From Streptomyces sp. S.PB5 (GTDB taxonomy: Bacteria > Actinomycetota > Actinomycetes > Streptomycetales > Streptomycetaceae): a DNA stretch of 64,000 bases. The stretch covers positions 29,034-93,033 of the forward strand of contig NZ_JAQMWP010000030.1 of NCBI RefSeq assembly GCF_030403745.1, given 5' to 3'. Shown one piece after another: positions 1 to 9,093 of the stretch. How positions within the stretch are numbered: position 1 is the stretch's first letter; each line of letters opens with the position of its first letter. The notes below the pieces were generated by a model. That model ran no database searches and had not been told where the DNA came from. It saw only the letters and a list, made by a program, of their open reading frames with translations. Made by a program: the position numbers and the translations under genes.

Positions 1-2
1 CC

Positions 3-188
3 CTCCCCGCACTACTGGCCGCCACCAGCCCCGACGCGCGGGGCGGCCAGTTCTACGGCCCCAACCGAGCCGACGTCGGCGGCGCCCCCGCCGAGCAGAC
101 ACTGTGGCCCCCGCTGCGCGACTTGGCCGAGGCCCGCAAGATCTGGGAGGCATCCGAGCGGCTGATCGGTGCGCGATTCCCCGCCTGA
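3..188 (+). CDS. SDR family oxidoreductase, C-terminal end only
   Basis: The window opens inside this gene. The 61 visible residues end in a pattern typical of the C-terminus of retinol-dehydrogenase-like short-chain dehydrogenases: a GGQFYGP segment followed by a helix with an ARKIWEASERL motif. The catalytic Tyr-Lys and the Rossmann fold would lie upstream of the window. An XRE/MmyB regulator follows on the same strand; such regulators often sit beside SDR genes. The assignment rests on the C-terminal motif only. Confidence 0.7.
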   Translation, partial: LPALLAATSPDARGGQFYGPNRADVGGAPAEQTLWPPLRDLAEARKIWEASERLIGARFPA

Positions 189-655
189 GGTCCCGGCGCC
201 ATCGCAGTCGACGGGCTGCCCGCCAGATCGGCGACCTAGCGCTGGCTCAGCTCCACCTCGGGATGCTGCTGCGCCAATATGCGCCGACGCGGAGCCTGGA
301 CGGCGTTGTGGTCCAGCCGGCCGCAGCCTTGGAAGGGCCTCTCCTGCTGGTCCGGTCGTGTCCGGCGCCCGATGCTGGGGCAGCATCGAAGACCAACGGT
401 TTCCTCGGTCACGCCTGGCAGACACTGATCGAACGCCTCGTGCACTGATGGCGCGCGGCTCGGGGCAGCAGCCTCGCGCCCCTGCTTGCCTGCTGCAACA
501 CCGATGCGACCCCGCGCGGGACGGCCCTCGACCGTGCGCTGACGTGGCGACGCGCGTCGTAAGGGGGGATCGACAGGCCGTGGATCCGCGAATGCACGGG
601 CGATAGAAGTGAAGCAGCACGGAGAAGAGAGCAACGTTCAGAAGGGGGGAGCGCC
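189..655. other. gap without a supported gene
   Basis: Open frames on both strands lack recognisable motifs and plausible starts. The last bases hold a purine-rich ribosome binding site for the regulator that starts at 656. Confidence 0.5.
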
Positions 656-1495
656 GTGATCGATCGCACAGGGCTGGCCGGCTTTCTCCGTAACCGTCGC
701 GAGGCACTGCAGCCGGAGGACGTCGGCATGCCTCGGGGACGGCGTCGCAGAACCAGCGGGCTACGGCGGGAGGAGGTCGCGGCGCTGTGCAACATGTCAG
801 CCGACTATTACGCCCGTCTGGAGCGCGAGCGTGGTCCGCAGCCGTCACCGCAGATGCTCGCCTCGATCGCCCAGGGGCTCCACCTGTCCATAGACGAGCG
901 TGACCATCTGTTCCGGCTGGCCGGGCACAACCCGCCGCCGCGTGGCAGCTCCAGTGAGCACATCAGTCCCGGGCTGCTGCGCGTTCTTGACCGACTGCAG
1001 GACACGCCCGCGGAGATCGTCACCGAACTCGGCGAGACCTTGCGGCAGACACCGATGGGCGTCGCCCTCACCGGCGATACGACGCAGTACACCGGTCCTG
1101 CTCGAAGCTCCGGCTACCGGTGGTTCACCGACCCGCGCGCCCGAGACCTGTACGCTCCGGAGCAGCACGCGTTCATGACCCGGATGTACGCCGCAGGCCT
1201 GCGCGGGATCGTCACCCTCAGGGGTCCCGACTCCCGAGCCGCATATCTCGCGGATCTGCTCCTGGACTCCAACGAAGAGTTCCAGCGGGTGTGGGACGAG
1301 CACGAGATCGGGATCCGCCCGCGCGAGGTCAAGCACTTCGTTCACCCGGAGGTCGGTGCCCTGGAGCTGACCTGCCAGCGCCTGATCGACCCGGACCAAG
1401 CCCATTCCCTGATGGTCTACACCGCCGTCCCCGGCACGGAGAGCTACGAGAAGCTGGAGGTCCTGTCCGTGATCGGCGCACAGACGCTGCCCTGA
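656..1495 (+). CDS. XRE-family regulator with MmyB-like ligand domain
   Basis: A 279-residue DNA-binding regulator. Residues 1-95 form the helix-turn-helix part with hallmarks of this Streptomyces family: a basic GRRRRT stretch, GLRREEVA, the recognition segment MSADYYARLE and RGPQPS. Residues from about 105 form the MmyB-like (PAS-like) domain thought to bind a small molecule or fatty acid. Length is normal for the family. The GTG start is chosen because a strong purine-rich site (about 643-650) precedes it and the conserved N-terminus begins there. Its target is probably the SDR gene whose end lies just upstream, but this is inferred only from the usual pairing. Confidence 0.85.
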   Translation: MIDRTGLAGFLRNRREALQPEDVGMPRGRRRRTSGLRREEVAALCNMSADYYARLERERGPQPSPQMLASIAQGLHLSIDERDHLFRLAGHNPPPRGSSSEHISPGLLRVLDRLQDTPAEIVTELGETLRQTPMGVALTGDTTQYTGPARSSGYRWFTDPRARDLYAPEQHAFMTRMYAAGLRGIVTLRGPDSRAAYLADLLLDSNEEFQRVWDEHEIGIRPREVKHFVHPEVGALELTCQRLIDPDQAHSLMVYTAVPGTESYEKLEVLSVIGAQTLP

Positions 1496-1616
1496 ACCGG
1501 CGGCCCGAAGACCTACTCGGCCGGATGCCGTCATGACGACGTTCGACGTCGGCATCGATTCGAACTTCGACCGTCTGGCGTTACTCACGCTGAACTCGTA
1601 GAGCCTGTCGGTGCGA

Positions 1617-2077
1617 TCACCAGGGCTCGATGACCAGGCCGGATCTTCTCAGCCTGCGCTTGACGACGCGAACGAGGGCGTTCAGGTCGGTCGCCACGAA
1701 GTTGGCAATGGGGCGCTTCAGGAGCGACCAGATGCCCTCCGCAGGATTCAACTCGGGTGGATAGGAGGGCATCTGGAAGATTCGCAACCAGTGCGTGTGT
1801 GCCTCGGCGAAGATGGTGAGTTGTTGGTGGACAGCGAGGATCAGGTCCCGGTACTCACGAAGTGCGGTGGTTCACCGGGGCGGTAGCAGACGGCGCGGAC
1901 GATGTGGACCCGGCCGTTGCGTCTGCTGCGGACCCGCACCGTGGGGCGTGCTCCGCGTGGTGCCCAGGTTCGTCCCTTCGGCGGCCTCAGCCGCTGTCCG
2001 GCTTCGTCCTCGAAGCGGACGTAAGTCGCCCAGGCTGTGCCGCGGCGGGCGAAAGACAACAAGCTCGCCGCCGGCAC
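1617..2077 (-). pseudogene. IS630-family transposase, C-terminal remnant
   Basis: Two reading frames on the minus strand together give the C-terminal half of an IS630 transposase. The first (1841-2077) carries FEDEAGQ, with the first catalytic Asp, then RPPKGRTWAPRG. The second, shifted (about 1617-1830), carries LNPAEGIWSLLKR with the catalytic Glu and a basic tail. The N-terminal helix-turn-helix half is missing and a frameshift separates the pieces, so it is dead. An IS630 N-terminal half lies at 50,633-51,112. Confidence 0.8.
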
Positions 2078-2106
2078 CGACCGCAGCCGCAGCTGTCGGC
2101 CGGTGA

Positions 2107-2283
2107 TCGGGATCGTTCATCCACTCCGCTGTCGACGACCACTCCCGCCTGGCCCACAGCGAGATCGTCACCGACGAGCGCAAGGAAACCGCCGCTTCTG
2201 GCAGCGAGTGAACGCCTTCTTCACTGCCCACGGCATCACCGTCAAACGGGCCCTGACGGACAACGGCTGCTGCTACGGAGCTC
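2107..2283 (+). pseudogene. IS481-family integrase-core fragment
   Basis: A short stretch reads HSAVDDHSRLAHSEI, then after one frameshift FWQRVNAFFTAHGI and LTDNG. These are the first and second catalytic Asp regions of an IS481-type DDE integrase core. Both ends are cut: an IS630 fragment lies to the left and an intact SnoaL-like gene to the right. Confidence 0.75.
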
Positions 2284-2302
2284 TTCATGTTGTGGTCCTG
2301 TC

Positions 2303-2695
2303 TCAGGCGGCCAGCTGCCGGTGCAAGGCCTTCGCGTCGTGGACGTTCGTCATGTGCACGAACCGGCCGTCACGGACGTGGTAGACGGCGAACTCAACGA
2401 TCTCGAAGGAGGCGCCGTTGGGCGCCGCACCCAGCCATTCTTTGGCGGGCGTGCCGGTGTTCAGCAGCCGTGCAGCCAGGTGGTCGCCGTTCACGGAAAG
2501 CTCCTGAATCTCCCAGTGCAGGTCCGGAACCGTGTTCCCAAGATCAGTGAGCGCCGAAACGATGAGATCAGCCGTAACGGCGTCGCCGAAGTATGTGAGG
2601 TCGTCGCCGAGGAACTCACGAATGCCGGCGAAGTCGTGAGCGTTGAGGGTCTCGATGTAGCGCGTGTAGAAGGCGCGCAGGTCAGTGTCTGACAT
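2303..2695 (-). CDS. SnoaL-like / nuclear transport factor 2-like protein
   Basis: A 130-residue protein with the one-domain alpha+beta barrel pattern of SnoaL-like proteins: an N-terminal helix (YTRYIETLNAHDF), a central TVPDLHWEIQEL strand, and a C-terminal strand around FAVYHVRDGRFVH. The family includes polyketide cyclases and many small stress or detoxification proteins; the substrate cannot be read from the sequence. Length is normal. It is divergent from the AraC-type regulator starting at 2772, with only about 75 bases between them, so that regulator probably controls it. IS fragments lie immediately downstream. Confidence 0.8.
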   Translation of the reverse strand: MSDTDLRAFYTRYIETLNAHDFAGIREFLGDDLTYFGDAVTADLIVSALTDLGNTVPDLHWEIQELSVNGDHLAARLLNTGTPAKEWLGAAPNGASFEIVEFAVYHVRDGRFVHMTNVHDAKALHRQLAA

Positions 2696-2771
2696 GGTTC
2701 CTCGCTTGGTGGTGATCCAGCACCTTGCTGGTCACACCAGCTTCACCCAGCCCGATGTTACGATCCATAAC

Positions 2772-3878
2772 ATGTCGTCCAGGGTTCTTTATCGATCGTC
2801 CAGCGCGCCGACCGCAGCGCCCTCCGATCCCGTGGCCGACACGATCGGCCTCTTGCGACCTCGGACCGAGGCCCACCCCGGCCTGCATGCCGCAGCGCCT
2901 TGGGCGGTGCAGTTCGACGCCTTCGACTTTGTCGAGATCGGGTGCGCGGTTCGCGGCGCGTGCTGGCTGGTAGTGGAAGGGCGTGAGCCGCTGTACCTGG
3001 AGGAGGGCGATTTCTACCTCCTGAAGTCACCCGGCCCCCACACCCTCGCCAGTTCGCTGACCGCGACACCCCGACCTGGCCGAGCATTGTTTGAGAGCGC
3101 CTCGCAAGGCGTCGCACGGCTTGGCGCCGAGGCCGACGAGACCAACTACGTGTGCATGGCGTCTCTTTGGTTCGACGAGGCCAATGCTCCGCTCCTGCTG
3201 GAGATCCTTCCCCCGCTTGTGCACTTGCCGGCGACGAATCCCCTGATGCGCCAAGTCGCCTACGTAACCGAACTGTTGGGGATCGAGGTCGAGAACAGAG
3301 CTGTAGGACGGTCCCTCGTCCTGGATCATCTCGCACAGATCATGTTCGTTCAGGTACTCAGGGCACACGTCGCGCAAACCGACCAGCCCGCCGGATGGCT
3401 AGGAGCACTCAGCGATGACGGAATCGGCGCAGCGCTGCGCGCCATGCATGCCGACGTCGCCCATCGCTGGACCCTTCGTGAGCTCGCGGCCATCAGCCAT
3501 CTTTCTCGATCCGCTTTCGCAGCCAAGTTCAAGAAAGAGGTCGGCGTTGCGCCCCTGGAATATCTGATCCAGTGGAGGATGAGCCTCGCCCGTGACGCGC
3601 TTCGCCGTGACACGCGTTCCATCTCCGAACTGGCCTTTGCGACCGGATATGAGTCGGAGAGCGCGTTCAGCACGGCGTTTCGCCGCGTCGTAGGCGTCTC
3701 GCCGCGGGAGTTCCGCCACGGTGCACGGCGTGCTGCAAGCGCCTCCACTGAACACGAAGATCATTCGACTCCCTGTCAAGAGCCAGAGCAATCAGCACCA
3801 ACCTCGGGCTTTCATCCAGAAACCGCAGCTCAACCGATCAAGGAACGTGTGGATCGGACGGAGTTCCCGGTCGGGTGA
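2772..3878 (+). CDS. AraC-family regulator with cupin N-terminal domain
   Basis: A 368-residue regulator. Residues about 20-200 form a cupin-type ligand domain (VEIGCAVRGACWLVVEG, then EEGDFYLLKSPGPHTL). The last third is a double helix-turn-helix AraC domain (WTLRELAAISHLSRSAFAAKFK, then SISELAFATGYESESAFSTAFRR). The ATG at 2772 is preferred over an in-frame ATG at 2685, which would overlap the divergent gene and add unconserved residues. AraC regulators with this cupin domain commonly activate a neighbouring divergent oxidoreductase-type gene, here the SnoaL-like protein. The C-terminal 40 residues after the AraC domain look non-homologous and may be read-through into IS-associated sequence. 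Confidence 0.82.
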   Translation: MSSRVLYRSSSAPTAAPSDPVADTIGLLRPRTEAHPGLHAAAPWAVQFDAFDFVEIGCAVRGACWLVVEGREPLYLEEGDFYLLKSPGPHTLASSLTATPRPGRALFESASQGVARLGAEADETNYVCMASLWFDEANAPLLLEILPPLVHLPATNPLMRQVAYVTELLGIEVENRAVGRSLVLDHLAQIMFVQVLRAHVAQTDQPAGWLGALSDDGIGAALRAMHADVAHRWTLRELAAISHLSRSAFAAKFKKEVGVAPLEYLIQWRMSLARDALRRDTRSISELAFATGYESESAFSTAFRRVVGVSPREFRHGARRAASASTEHEDHSTPCQEPEQSAPTSGFHPETAAQPIKERVDRTEFPVG

Positions 3879-4066
3879 TCTCCTGGCAGTGCGCGCATGA
3901 AGGCGGGGCCTCGGGGCAGGCCGATTGCGACAGTCACGGGATCCATGGCTCATCCGCTCCGAAGACCTCGCCGCCCACCGGTTCGACGAGGCCCGGCTCA
4001 CCGTGCAGGGCTGAGCGCTGTCCCGTAAATGATCTTTGGCGTGGCGGTGGCCTGCTGGTTTCTGCG

Positions 4067-4826
4067 TCACCCGGCGAGGGTGAGGTTGTGCAAGCGGGCG
4101 ATGCCGAGCATGGCGTGGTGAACGCCGTCGCCTTTCAGACGGCAGTCGCGAAGGATCTGCCAGCTCTTCATCCGGGCGAAGACGTGCTCCACGCGGGCGC
4201 GGACTTTGCGGTGTGAGGTGTTGTGCTCCTCCTTCCAGACCGTGAGTTCGGCCTGGCCCTTCTCGCGACGGTGGGGGATAACCAGGCCGGTGCCCCGGTA
4301 GCCCCCGTCCGCGATGACCGTGGTCTTGCCGATGCGTCCTTCGCGCCGGACAGCTCCCATGCCCTGCAGTCGTTGCAGTTCCTCGGCAGGGGCAGGCCGA
4401 CGGCGGCGACGAGCGGAGTGTCGGCGTCAATGACGACCTGGTGGTTGGTGGAGTACCGATAGCTTTTCGACTGTTCGGCGATGGCGTGGTCACGGGTGGG
4501 GACCAGGGTGTCGTTGGGTGCCGTCCACGATCAACAGGCATCCTTGCGGAACCGCTTGCGCTGCTGGAGCGCGAACGCCGGACCGAGCTGATCAATGATG
4601 CGGTCCGCAGCCGACTTCGACACCCCGAACAGCGGCGCCGGCCGCCGCAGGGTGAGGTTTGTCCGCCAGTACACGGCGACCAGCAGCACGTGGTCCTCCA
4701 GCGGCAGGCTCCACGGCTGGCCCTGCGGACGGGGTCTGCACCCTCGCGCCGCAACATCGTGATCAGCCTGCCGGACTGACGCGGGCTCAGCCCGCTGAAC
4801 GGGGCTATCCAGACACCTCAGGGCTC
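4067..4826 (-). pseudogene. IS5-family transposase, multiply frameshifted
   Basis: The C-terminal part is open (4067-4360) and ends in EEHNTSHRKVRARVEHVFARMKSW, the signature of DDE_Tnp_4 transposases of IS5/IS112 type. Upstream, pieces in other frames give HVLLVAVYWRTNLTLR, then LIVDGT with the first catalytic Asp. At the N-terminus (near 4780-4826) GLSPRQSGRLITMLRREG is recognisable. Several frameshifts make it non-functional. Confidence 0.8.
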
Positions 4827-5146
4827 TAACGAGTCAAGTCCTCGTCGGTGAGCCCGTGGTTTCCCCAGCGGTTCCAGAGCGTGTGGTGCCAGTCATCGGC
4901 ATCGGGTCCGGGTGGTGCGACCGCCGGCACCGGGCCTGGGCTGGTCTCGATCAGGTGCAGCAGCGACCAGGCGACGCCGTAGCAGTCGTCGGGGCCGAAG
5001 CAGGCAGCCAGGGCCTGCGCCTCGTTCCGTGTGACGGGTGCGGATATGGCTTCGAGTTGTTTGACTCGCCGGTCGATCTCCTCCTCGTCGGCGTCCCAGT
5101 CGGGGAGGGGGCCGTCGGCGACAAACGTCTGAACTTCGGGTCTCAT
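4826..5146 (-). CDS. hypothetical acidic protein
   Basis: A 106-residue soluble protein of unknown function. It is acidic, with a charged N-terminal helix (DADEEEIDRRVKQLEAI) and a central FGPDDCYGVAWSLLHLIE segment. I recognise this pattern from short conserved Streptomyces hypotheticals but know no function. The in-frame ATG at 5146 is chosen over an earlier ATG at 5197 because the extra residues are basic and unlike the rest. It is boxed in by two broken IS elements, so it may be a hitchhiker or relic. Confidence 0.6.
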   Translation of the reverse strand: MRPEVQTFVADGPLPDWDADEEEIDRRVKQLEAISAPVTRNEAQALAACFGPDDCYGVAWSLLHLIETSPGPVPAVAPPGPDADDWHHTLWNRWGNHGLTDEDLTR

Positions 5147-5198
5147 CTGCGAATGATCGACCGCTGTGGGCGACCTGAGCAAGGCGCGATGCCGCACG

Positions 5199-5775
5199 TC
5201 AGGCGGCAGCTGTCTCGGTCGCCGAGGGCGGTGAGGGGGAGGCGGCCAGTTCGTAGAACCGTTCGCCGTGCTGGCGGCAGTGGTAGAGCTGGCCGATCAT
5301 GCGGTTGAAGAGGTTGCGCTGGGCGGCAGCGTGCCAGTCCGCATGGCTGTCGCGGCGGCGCCGGTAATGGGCTTTGGCGCCGGGTGAGGCGGTGATCGCG
5401 GAGAAGGCCCAGAGGTATCCGGCGTGGTTGAGGCGGTCGTTTTTCACCCAGCGTCGGGTGACAGTGGACTTCTTGCCGGAGGCCCGGGTGATGGGCGAGA
5501 CGCCGGCGTATGCCTTCAGGCCGCGGGCGTCGGCGAACCGCTGTCGGTCGTCCCCGATCTCGGCGAGCACCCGGGCGCCGAGCTGGGTGCCGAGGCCGGG
5601 GAAGCTGAGGATGATCTCAGCGTCCGGGTGCTGAGGGAACGCCTCCTCCACCGCCTCGGCGAGGTTGTCGGCCGCGGTGCAGGCAGCCTCCAGCTGCATC
5701 AGGAGAGCAAGCATCCAGGGCGACGTCGTGTGTCTTCTCCGCCCAGTCGATGCCGCAGTAGATCAAGATCTTTCC
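5199..5775 (-). pseudogene. IS110-family transposase with large internal deletion
   Basis: The bulk (5199-5714) is the C-terminal transposase_20 domain: FPGLGTQLGARVLAEIG, DARGLKAYAGVSPITRASGK and a terminal helix with NRMIGQLYHC. Just upstream the same element's N-terminus appears (IYCGIDWAEKTHDVAL, first acidic residue of the DEDD site), but about 200 residues between the two are gone. Most of the catalytic domain is therefore missing and the element cannot move by itself. Confidence 0.8.
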
Positions 5776-6448
5776 CCTCCCCGTGCTCGGGTGTTCGTCC
5801 TGGTCACGAGCTCATGCGGAACCACGCAGCGACCTAATCCAAGGACTCGACTTGAGGCCGGTCCGCCACCTCAGCAGCTGTTCGTGGCACCAGCTCACTG
5901 CACGGGCCCCGGTCTGCTTTGGAGCTGAAGCGGCTCGGGCGTCATGAGGGGTCACCATGCAGCAGGCTCGCACCACAGACACCAACGAGTGATCAAGCGA
6001 GCGGTGTTGACGATGGTGGCAGTCACGAGAGCGTCGGGCATCACCGGTCTGGATATAGGGATCAGGTCCCCGGACGACTCAAGGCGTCAGCCCGACACTC
6101 ACGTGACCGCCATCGCGACCAACATCTGCTGAAACAGCCCGGGCGTACGTCTCTCAGGGCTGTCGTTACCCCGGATTGGGACGGCTCCGATGCCGTGATC
6201 ACACCAGCCACCACGAGATCATCGCCGAAGTCCCCAGGGTCGCCCGACCTCTCCATGGCGCACGATGTACCAACCGTTGGTACTGGCTCAACACTCCAGA
6301 TTTGGCGCTCACCACAGAGAGCCCCCGGTGTGCCTATTGGCCGACCGTGCGGCCTGGTCTACTGGTCGCAGCCGAACCCGCAGGCACGCCGCGCACCCTG
6401 GCCACATGCGAGCCCTCCGTGCGGTTTCGGCCCCGCAGGAGGAACCCC
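5776..6448. other. gap upstream of the terpene synthase
   Basis: No gene is supported. The stretch holds a perfect inverted repeat at 6267-6283 and, at its end, the AGGAGGA ribosome binding site (6437-6443) for the terpene synthase. Base composition is more mixed than in the flanking genes. Confidence 0.5.
6267..6283. promoter_or_regulatory. perfect palindrome upstream of the terpene synthase
   Basis: GTACCAAC-C-GTTGGTAC: 8-bp arms around one base, about 165 bases before the synthase start. The size and symmetry suit a TetR-type dimer operator; the regulator is unknown. Confidence 0.45.
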
Positions 6449-7513
6449 TTGCCCACGCAACAGGACCAGGGCGGGGCGGCTCCGACCGGGAAGCGCACAC
6501 GGCAGACACGCCGAAGAACGGATGACGGGATCTGGATGCCGATCCCGCCCCAGCGCCATCCCGAGGCTGCCGCAGCCCTGGAACGCCACATCACGTGGAT
6601 GCGCCACACCGGACTGCTGGCTGGCGAAACGAGTGTCGCGCGCTACGGCAGCTGGCACCCCGAAGACGTCGCCGCCCGCTGGTTTCACGCCTGCAGCAGC
6701 GCGGACCTGGACCTGGGATGCAGTTTCGTGGGCTGGTTCTGCACCTTCGACGACCAATTCGACGGCACGCTGGGCCGCGACCCGCAAGCCGTCCAGGCCC
6801 ACATCGAGACCCTGCGGGAGCTGGTGCACTCGGCACCTGGCATGACGCTGCGCGGGGCGCCCCCCGTCGCGGTCGCCTTCGCCGACCTGTGGGCCCGCGA
6901 GCAGGACGGGATGTCTCCCACCTGGCGTTCTCGCGCGGTACGGCACTGGGACCAGTATCTACTGGCCCAAGTCCAGGAAGCCGTCCATCGCCGCGACGAT
7001 GTCGAGCCCGGCGTGGAGGAGTACCTGCAACTGCGTTACGCCAGCGGGTTCATGCCACCCCTGTGGGACGCCGTCGAACGCATCTGGCGCTGCGAGGTTC
7101 CCGCCGCGGCGTACGACAGCCCCCTACTGCACGTCATGCGGGACGCCGCCAACCAGAACATCAACATCGTCAACGATGTGTACTCCCTGGCCAAGGAAGA
7201 AGCCCGCGGCGATCACCACAATCTCGTCTTCGTCCTGGAGCGGCAGGAAGCCTGCAGCCGTCCAGATGCGCTGAAGACCACGTACCGCATGATCAACGAC
7301 TGGATGCAGGAGTTCCTGACAGCGGAGGCACAGCTGCCGCTCCTGTACGACACCCTCGGCATGCCCCCTTCCGCCCGCGCCGCTGTGGCCCGGTTCACCC
7401 AGGGCATGCGGGCTGCCATCCGCGGCAACTACGACTGGTGCTCCCGCACCACCCGCTACCACGGCCCCCTCAACTCCTCAGACCCCGCCGCCGACAGCAC
7501 CACTGAGGCGTAG
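6449..7513 (+). CDS. class I terpene synthase
   Basis: A 354-residue cytosolic cyclase that would ionise farnesyl or a similar prenyl diphosphate and fold it into a cyclic terpene. All class I elements are present: the aspartate-rich motif DDQFD at residues 101-105, Arg196 as pyrophosphate sensor exactly 46 residues before the NSE triad, the Mg-binding NDVYSLAKE at 242-250, and the terminal RY pair at 336-337. Length matches bacterial sesquiterpene synthases. The TTG at 6449 is chosen because AGGAGGA sits 6 bases upstream and it gives the family length; upstream codons in the same frame look non-coding. No prenyltransferase, P450 or methyltransferase adjoins it, so it is an orphan cyclase between IS remnants. 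The product cannot be predicted from sequence alone. Confidence 0.9.
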   Translation: MPTQQDQGGAAPTGKRTRQTRRRTDDGIWMPIPPQRHPEAAAALERHITWMRHTGLLAGETSVARYGSWHPEDVAARWFHACSSADLDLGCSFVGWFCTFDDQFDGTLGRDPQAVQAHIETLRELVHSAPGMTLRGAPPVAVAFADLWAREQDGMSPTWRSRAVRHWDQYLLAQVQEAVHRRDDVEPGVEEYLQLRYASGFMPPLWDAVERIWRCEVPAAAYDSPLLHVMRDAANQNINIVNDVYSLAKEEARGDHHNLVFVLERQEACSRPDALKTTYRMINDWMQEFLTAEAQLPLLYDTLGMPPSARAAVARFTQGMRAAIRGNYDWCSRTTRYHGPLNSSDPAADSTTEA

Positions 7514-7588
7514 ATCAATTGCGGGACAGCGCTTACTAGGACTCCGTTAGGTTTTTCCGTTGGGCCTGTTCAGGAGCATGTTGGGTGT

Positions 7589-8008
7589 GTGGACGCACAT
7601 GAAGTGAACCGAATGCGGGCCATGTTGGCGTTGTTCGTGGCGGATGTGTTCGCCTCGGTGCCACGCAAGGATCAGCGAGCCAAGGGCGACTGCTATCTGC
7701 GCGGGCTGATGCTGGACGGGCAGCGCAAGTCCATCCAGGCCATGGCTGCGCGGCTGCCGGACGGCAATGAGCAGAACCTGCAGCAGTTCGTGAACCAGTC
7801 GACGTGGGATCCGGTGCCCGTCCAACGGCGGCTCGCTGAGCGGATGCTGGCGCGGATCACTCCGACGGCCTGGGTGATTGACGACGTGTCGGTGCCCAAG
7901 GACGGCCGGATGTCGGCCGGGGTGGCTCCGCAGTACTGTGGGGCCCTGGGCGAGCGGGCCAACTGCCAGGTCGCGGTCAGTGTCTATGCGCGGCGGCCGT
8001 CGACCTGA
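7589..8008 (+). pseudogene. IS701-family transposase, N-terminal third
   Basis: Starts at ATG 7589 and reads as the N-terminus of an IS701/DDE_5 transposase (PRKDQRAKGDCYLRGLMLDGQRKSIQAMAARL, in two parts, then WVIDDVSVPKDG with the first catalytic Asp region). It breaks off at about 8000, where a TetR C-terminus begins in another frame; the other two thirds are absent. Confidence 0.85.
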
Positions 8009-8376
8009 CCGGAGACGCCTGCGCGGCCATGTCGCGCCTGCTGGCGTCGAGTTGGCAGCTCACGGCCGAGTCTGCGGTCCTGCTGGGCGCCGCCGGAGAA
8101 GTCCTCCCCGCGGGGCGGGTGCGAGAACTGCACGGCGAACCTGCCCGGCGCGTGGACCAACTCATCCGCCGCGGCCAGGAACAAGGCGTCTTCCGCACCG
8201 ACCTGCCCACCGCCTGGCTGGTCAGCGCCGTCCACTACATCCTCGACGGCGGGGCGGAGGAGGTACGCGCCGGACGCCTGGCCGCACGCGACGCCGCCGA
8301 CGTCGTGACGAAGTCCGTGCAATCAGTGCTGACCGGCTTGGTTCCACCGGAGGGCGATGTCCAGAGGTCCCGATAG
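8002..8376 (+). pseudogene. TetR-family regulator, C-terminal remnant
   Basis: About 124 residues matching the ligand-binding half of TetR regulators (LLASSWQLTAESAVLLGAAGE, then QLIRRGQEQGVFRTDLPTAWLV and a C-terminal helix). The DNA-binding N-terminus is replaced by the IS701 fragment, with the join near 8000, so it cannot bind DNA in the usual way. An ATG at 8029 could start a truncated product. Confidence 0.7.
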
Positions 8377-8565
8377 CACCCGAACAGCTGGTGAGAGAGA
8401 CACCGAAATGCCTGCGGGACAGGGCTGCGATGGCACCACCGAAGCCCAAGGGCGACGTGTACGCGGCGGTGCGCCGTGATGCGGGGACAGGGATGCCGCA
8501 CCGGGCTTCGAAGGCGTGAGCACAAGACCGGCTGCGAACCGGCGGGCATTGAGCCCGCTGTCGGT

Positions 8566-9093
8566 TCAGCGGCTGGACTCGGCGTGCGCGCCGTGGTCGC
8601 CGAGCTGCGCCTCGAACCAGTCATGCAGGGCGTCCACCAGCGCGGGCTCCCTCGTGGTGTAGGTGAGCCTGGCGCCGTCCGCCCGCTCCTTGAAGCGCAC
8701 CTCGATACGATCGTGACCCTCTTGCAGTGCGGCAAGGCCGGGCATGTCCTCGCCATGGATGCGTGCGGGATCCCCGAAATCCCCGCGGCCGAACGCCTCT
8801 GCCTCCTTGCGTAGATGGGCGCGTATCAGATCGATCTGCTCCGCATCACCGCGCCGGTCAGCCACCACATCCTGGGTACCGCCCGACGCGGTGGGAGTGA
8901 AGCGGTGGGTGGTCTGTTCGAGGTCGAAGGGCATCACGCTCCGGCCCCGCTCGGCCACCGCCTTCTGCCGCTCGCTCTGCCTCTCGCTCGGATCCTGCTG
9001 CGAGCCGCCGGCGGCCAGGGCGACAGCCGTCACCGTGCCGGCGAGCGCCATACCTGCGCCCGCCAACAGGGCCCTTCGCCTGGTGCTACTCAT
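8566..9093 (-). CDS. secreted conserved hypothetical protein
   Basis: A 175-residue exported protein. Residues 1-30 are a signal peptide with arginines at 5-7 (RRRALLAGAGMALAG), possibly Tat-dependent. The mature part holds VMPFDLEQTTHRF, IDLIRAHLRKEAEAFGRGDFGDPARIHG and a C-terminal DALHDWFEAQLGDHG. I know this pattern from Streptomyces proteins often mislabelled aspartate carbamoyltransferase; no such activity is supported. The start overlaps the end of the upstream MarR gene by 8 bases, so the two are translationally coupled in one operon and the MarR protein probably regulates both. Confidence 0.75.
   Translation of the reverse strand: MSSTRRRALLAGAGMALAGTVTAVALAAGGSQQDPSERQSERQKAVAERGRSVMPFDLEQTTHRFTPTASGGTQDVVADRRGDAEQIDLIRAHLRKEAEAFGRGDFGDPARIHGEDMPGLAALQEGHDRIEVRFKERADGARLTYTTREPALVDALHDWFEAQLGDHGAHAESSR

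Noticed and set aside
12..848. Long minus-strand frame at the window start
   Set aside because: Antisense to the XRE regulator, Arg/Pro-rich and without a recognisable domain.
8566..9093. Aspartate carbamoyltransferase, a label common for homologues
   Set aside because: The protein is 175 residues with a signal peptide and lacks any carbamoyl-phosphate-binding motif.
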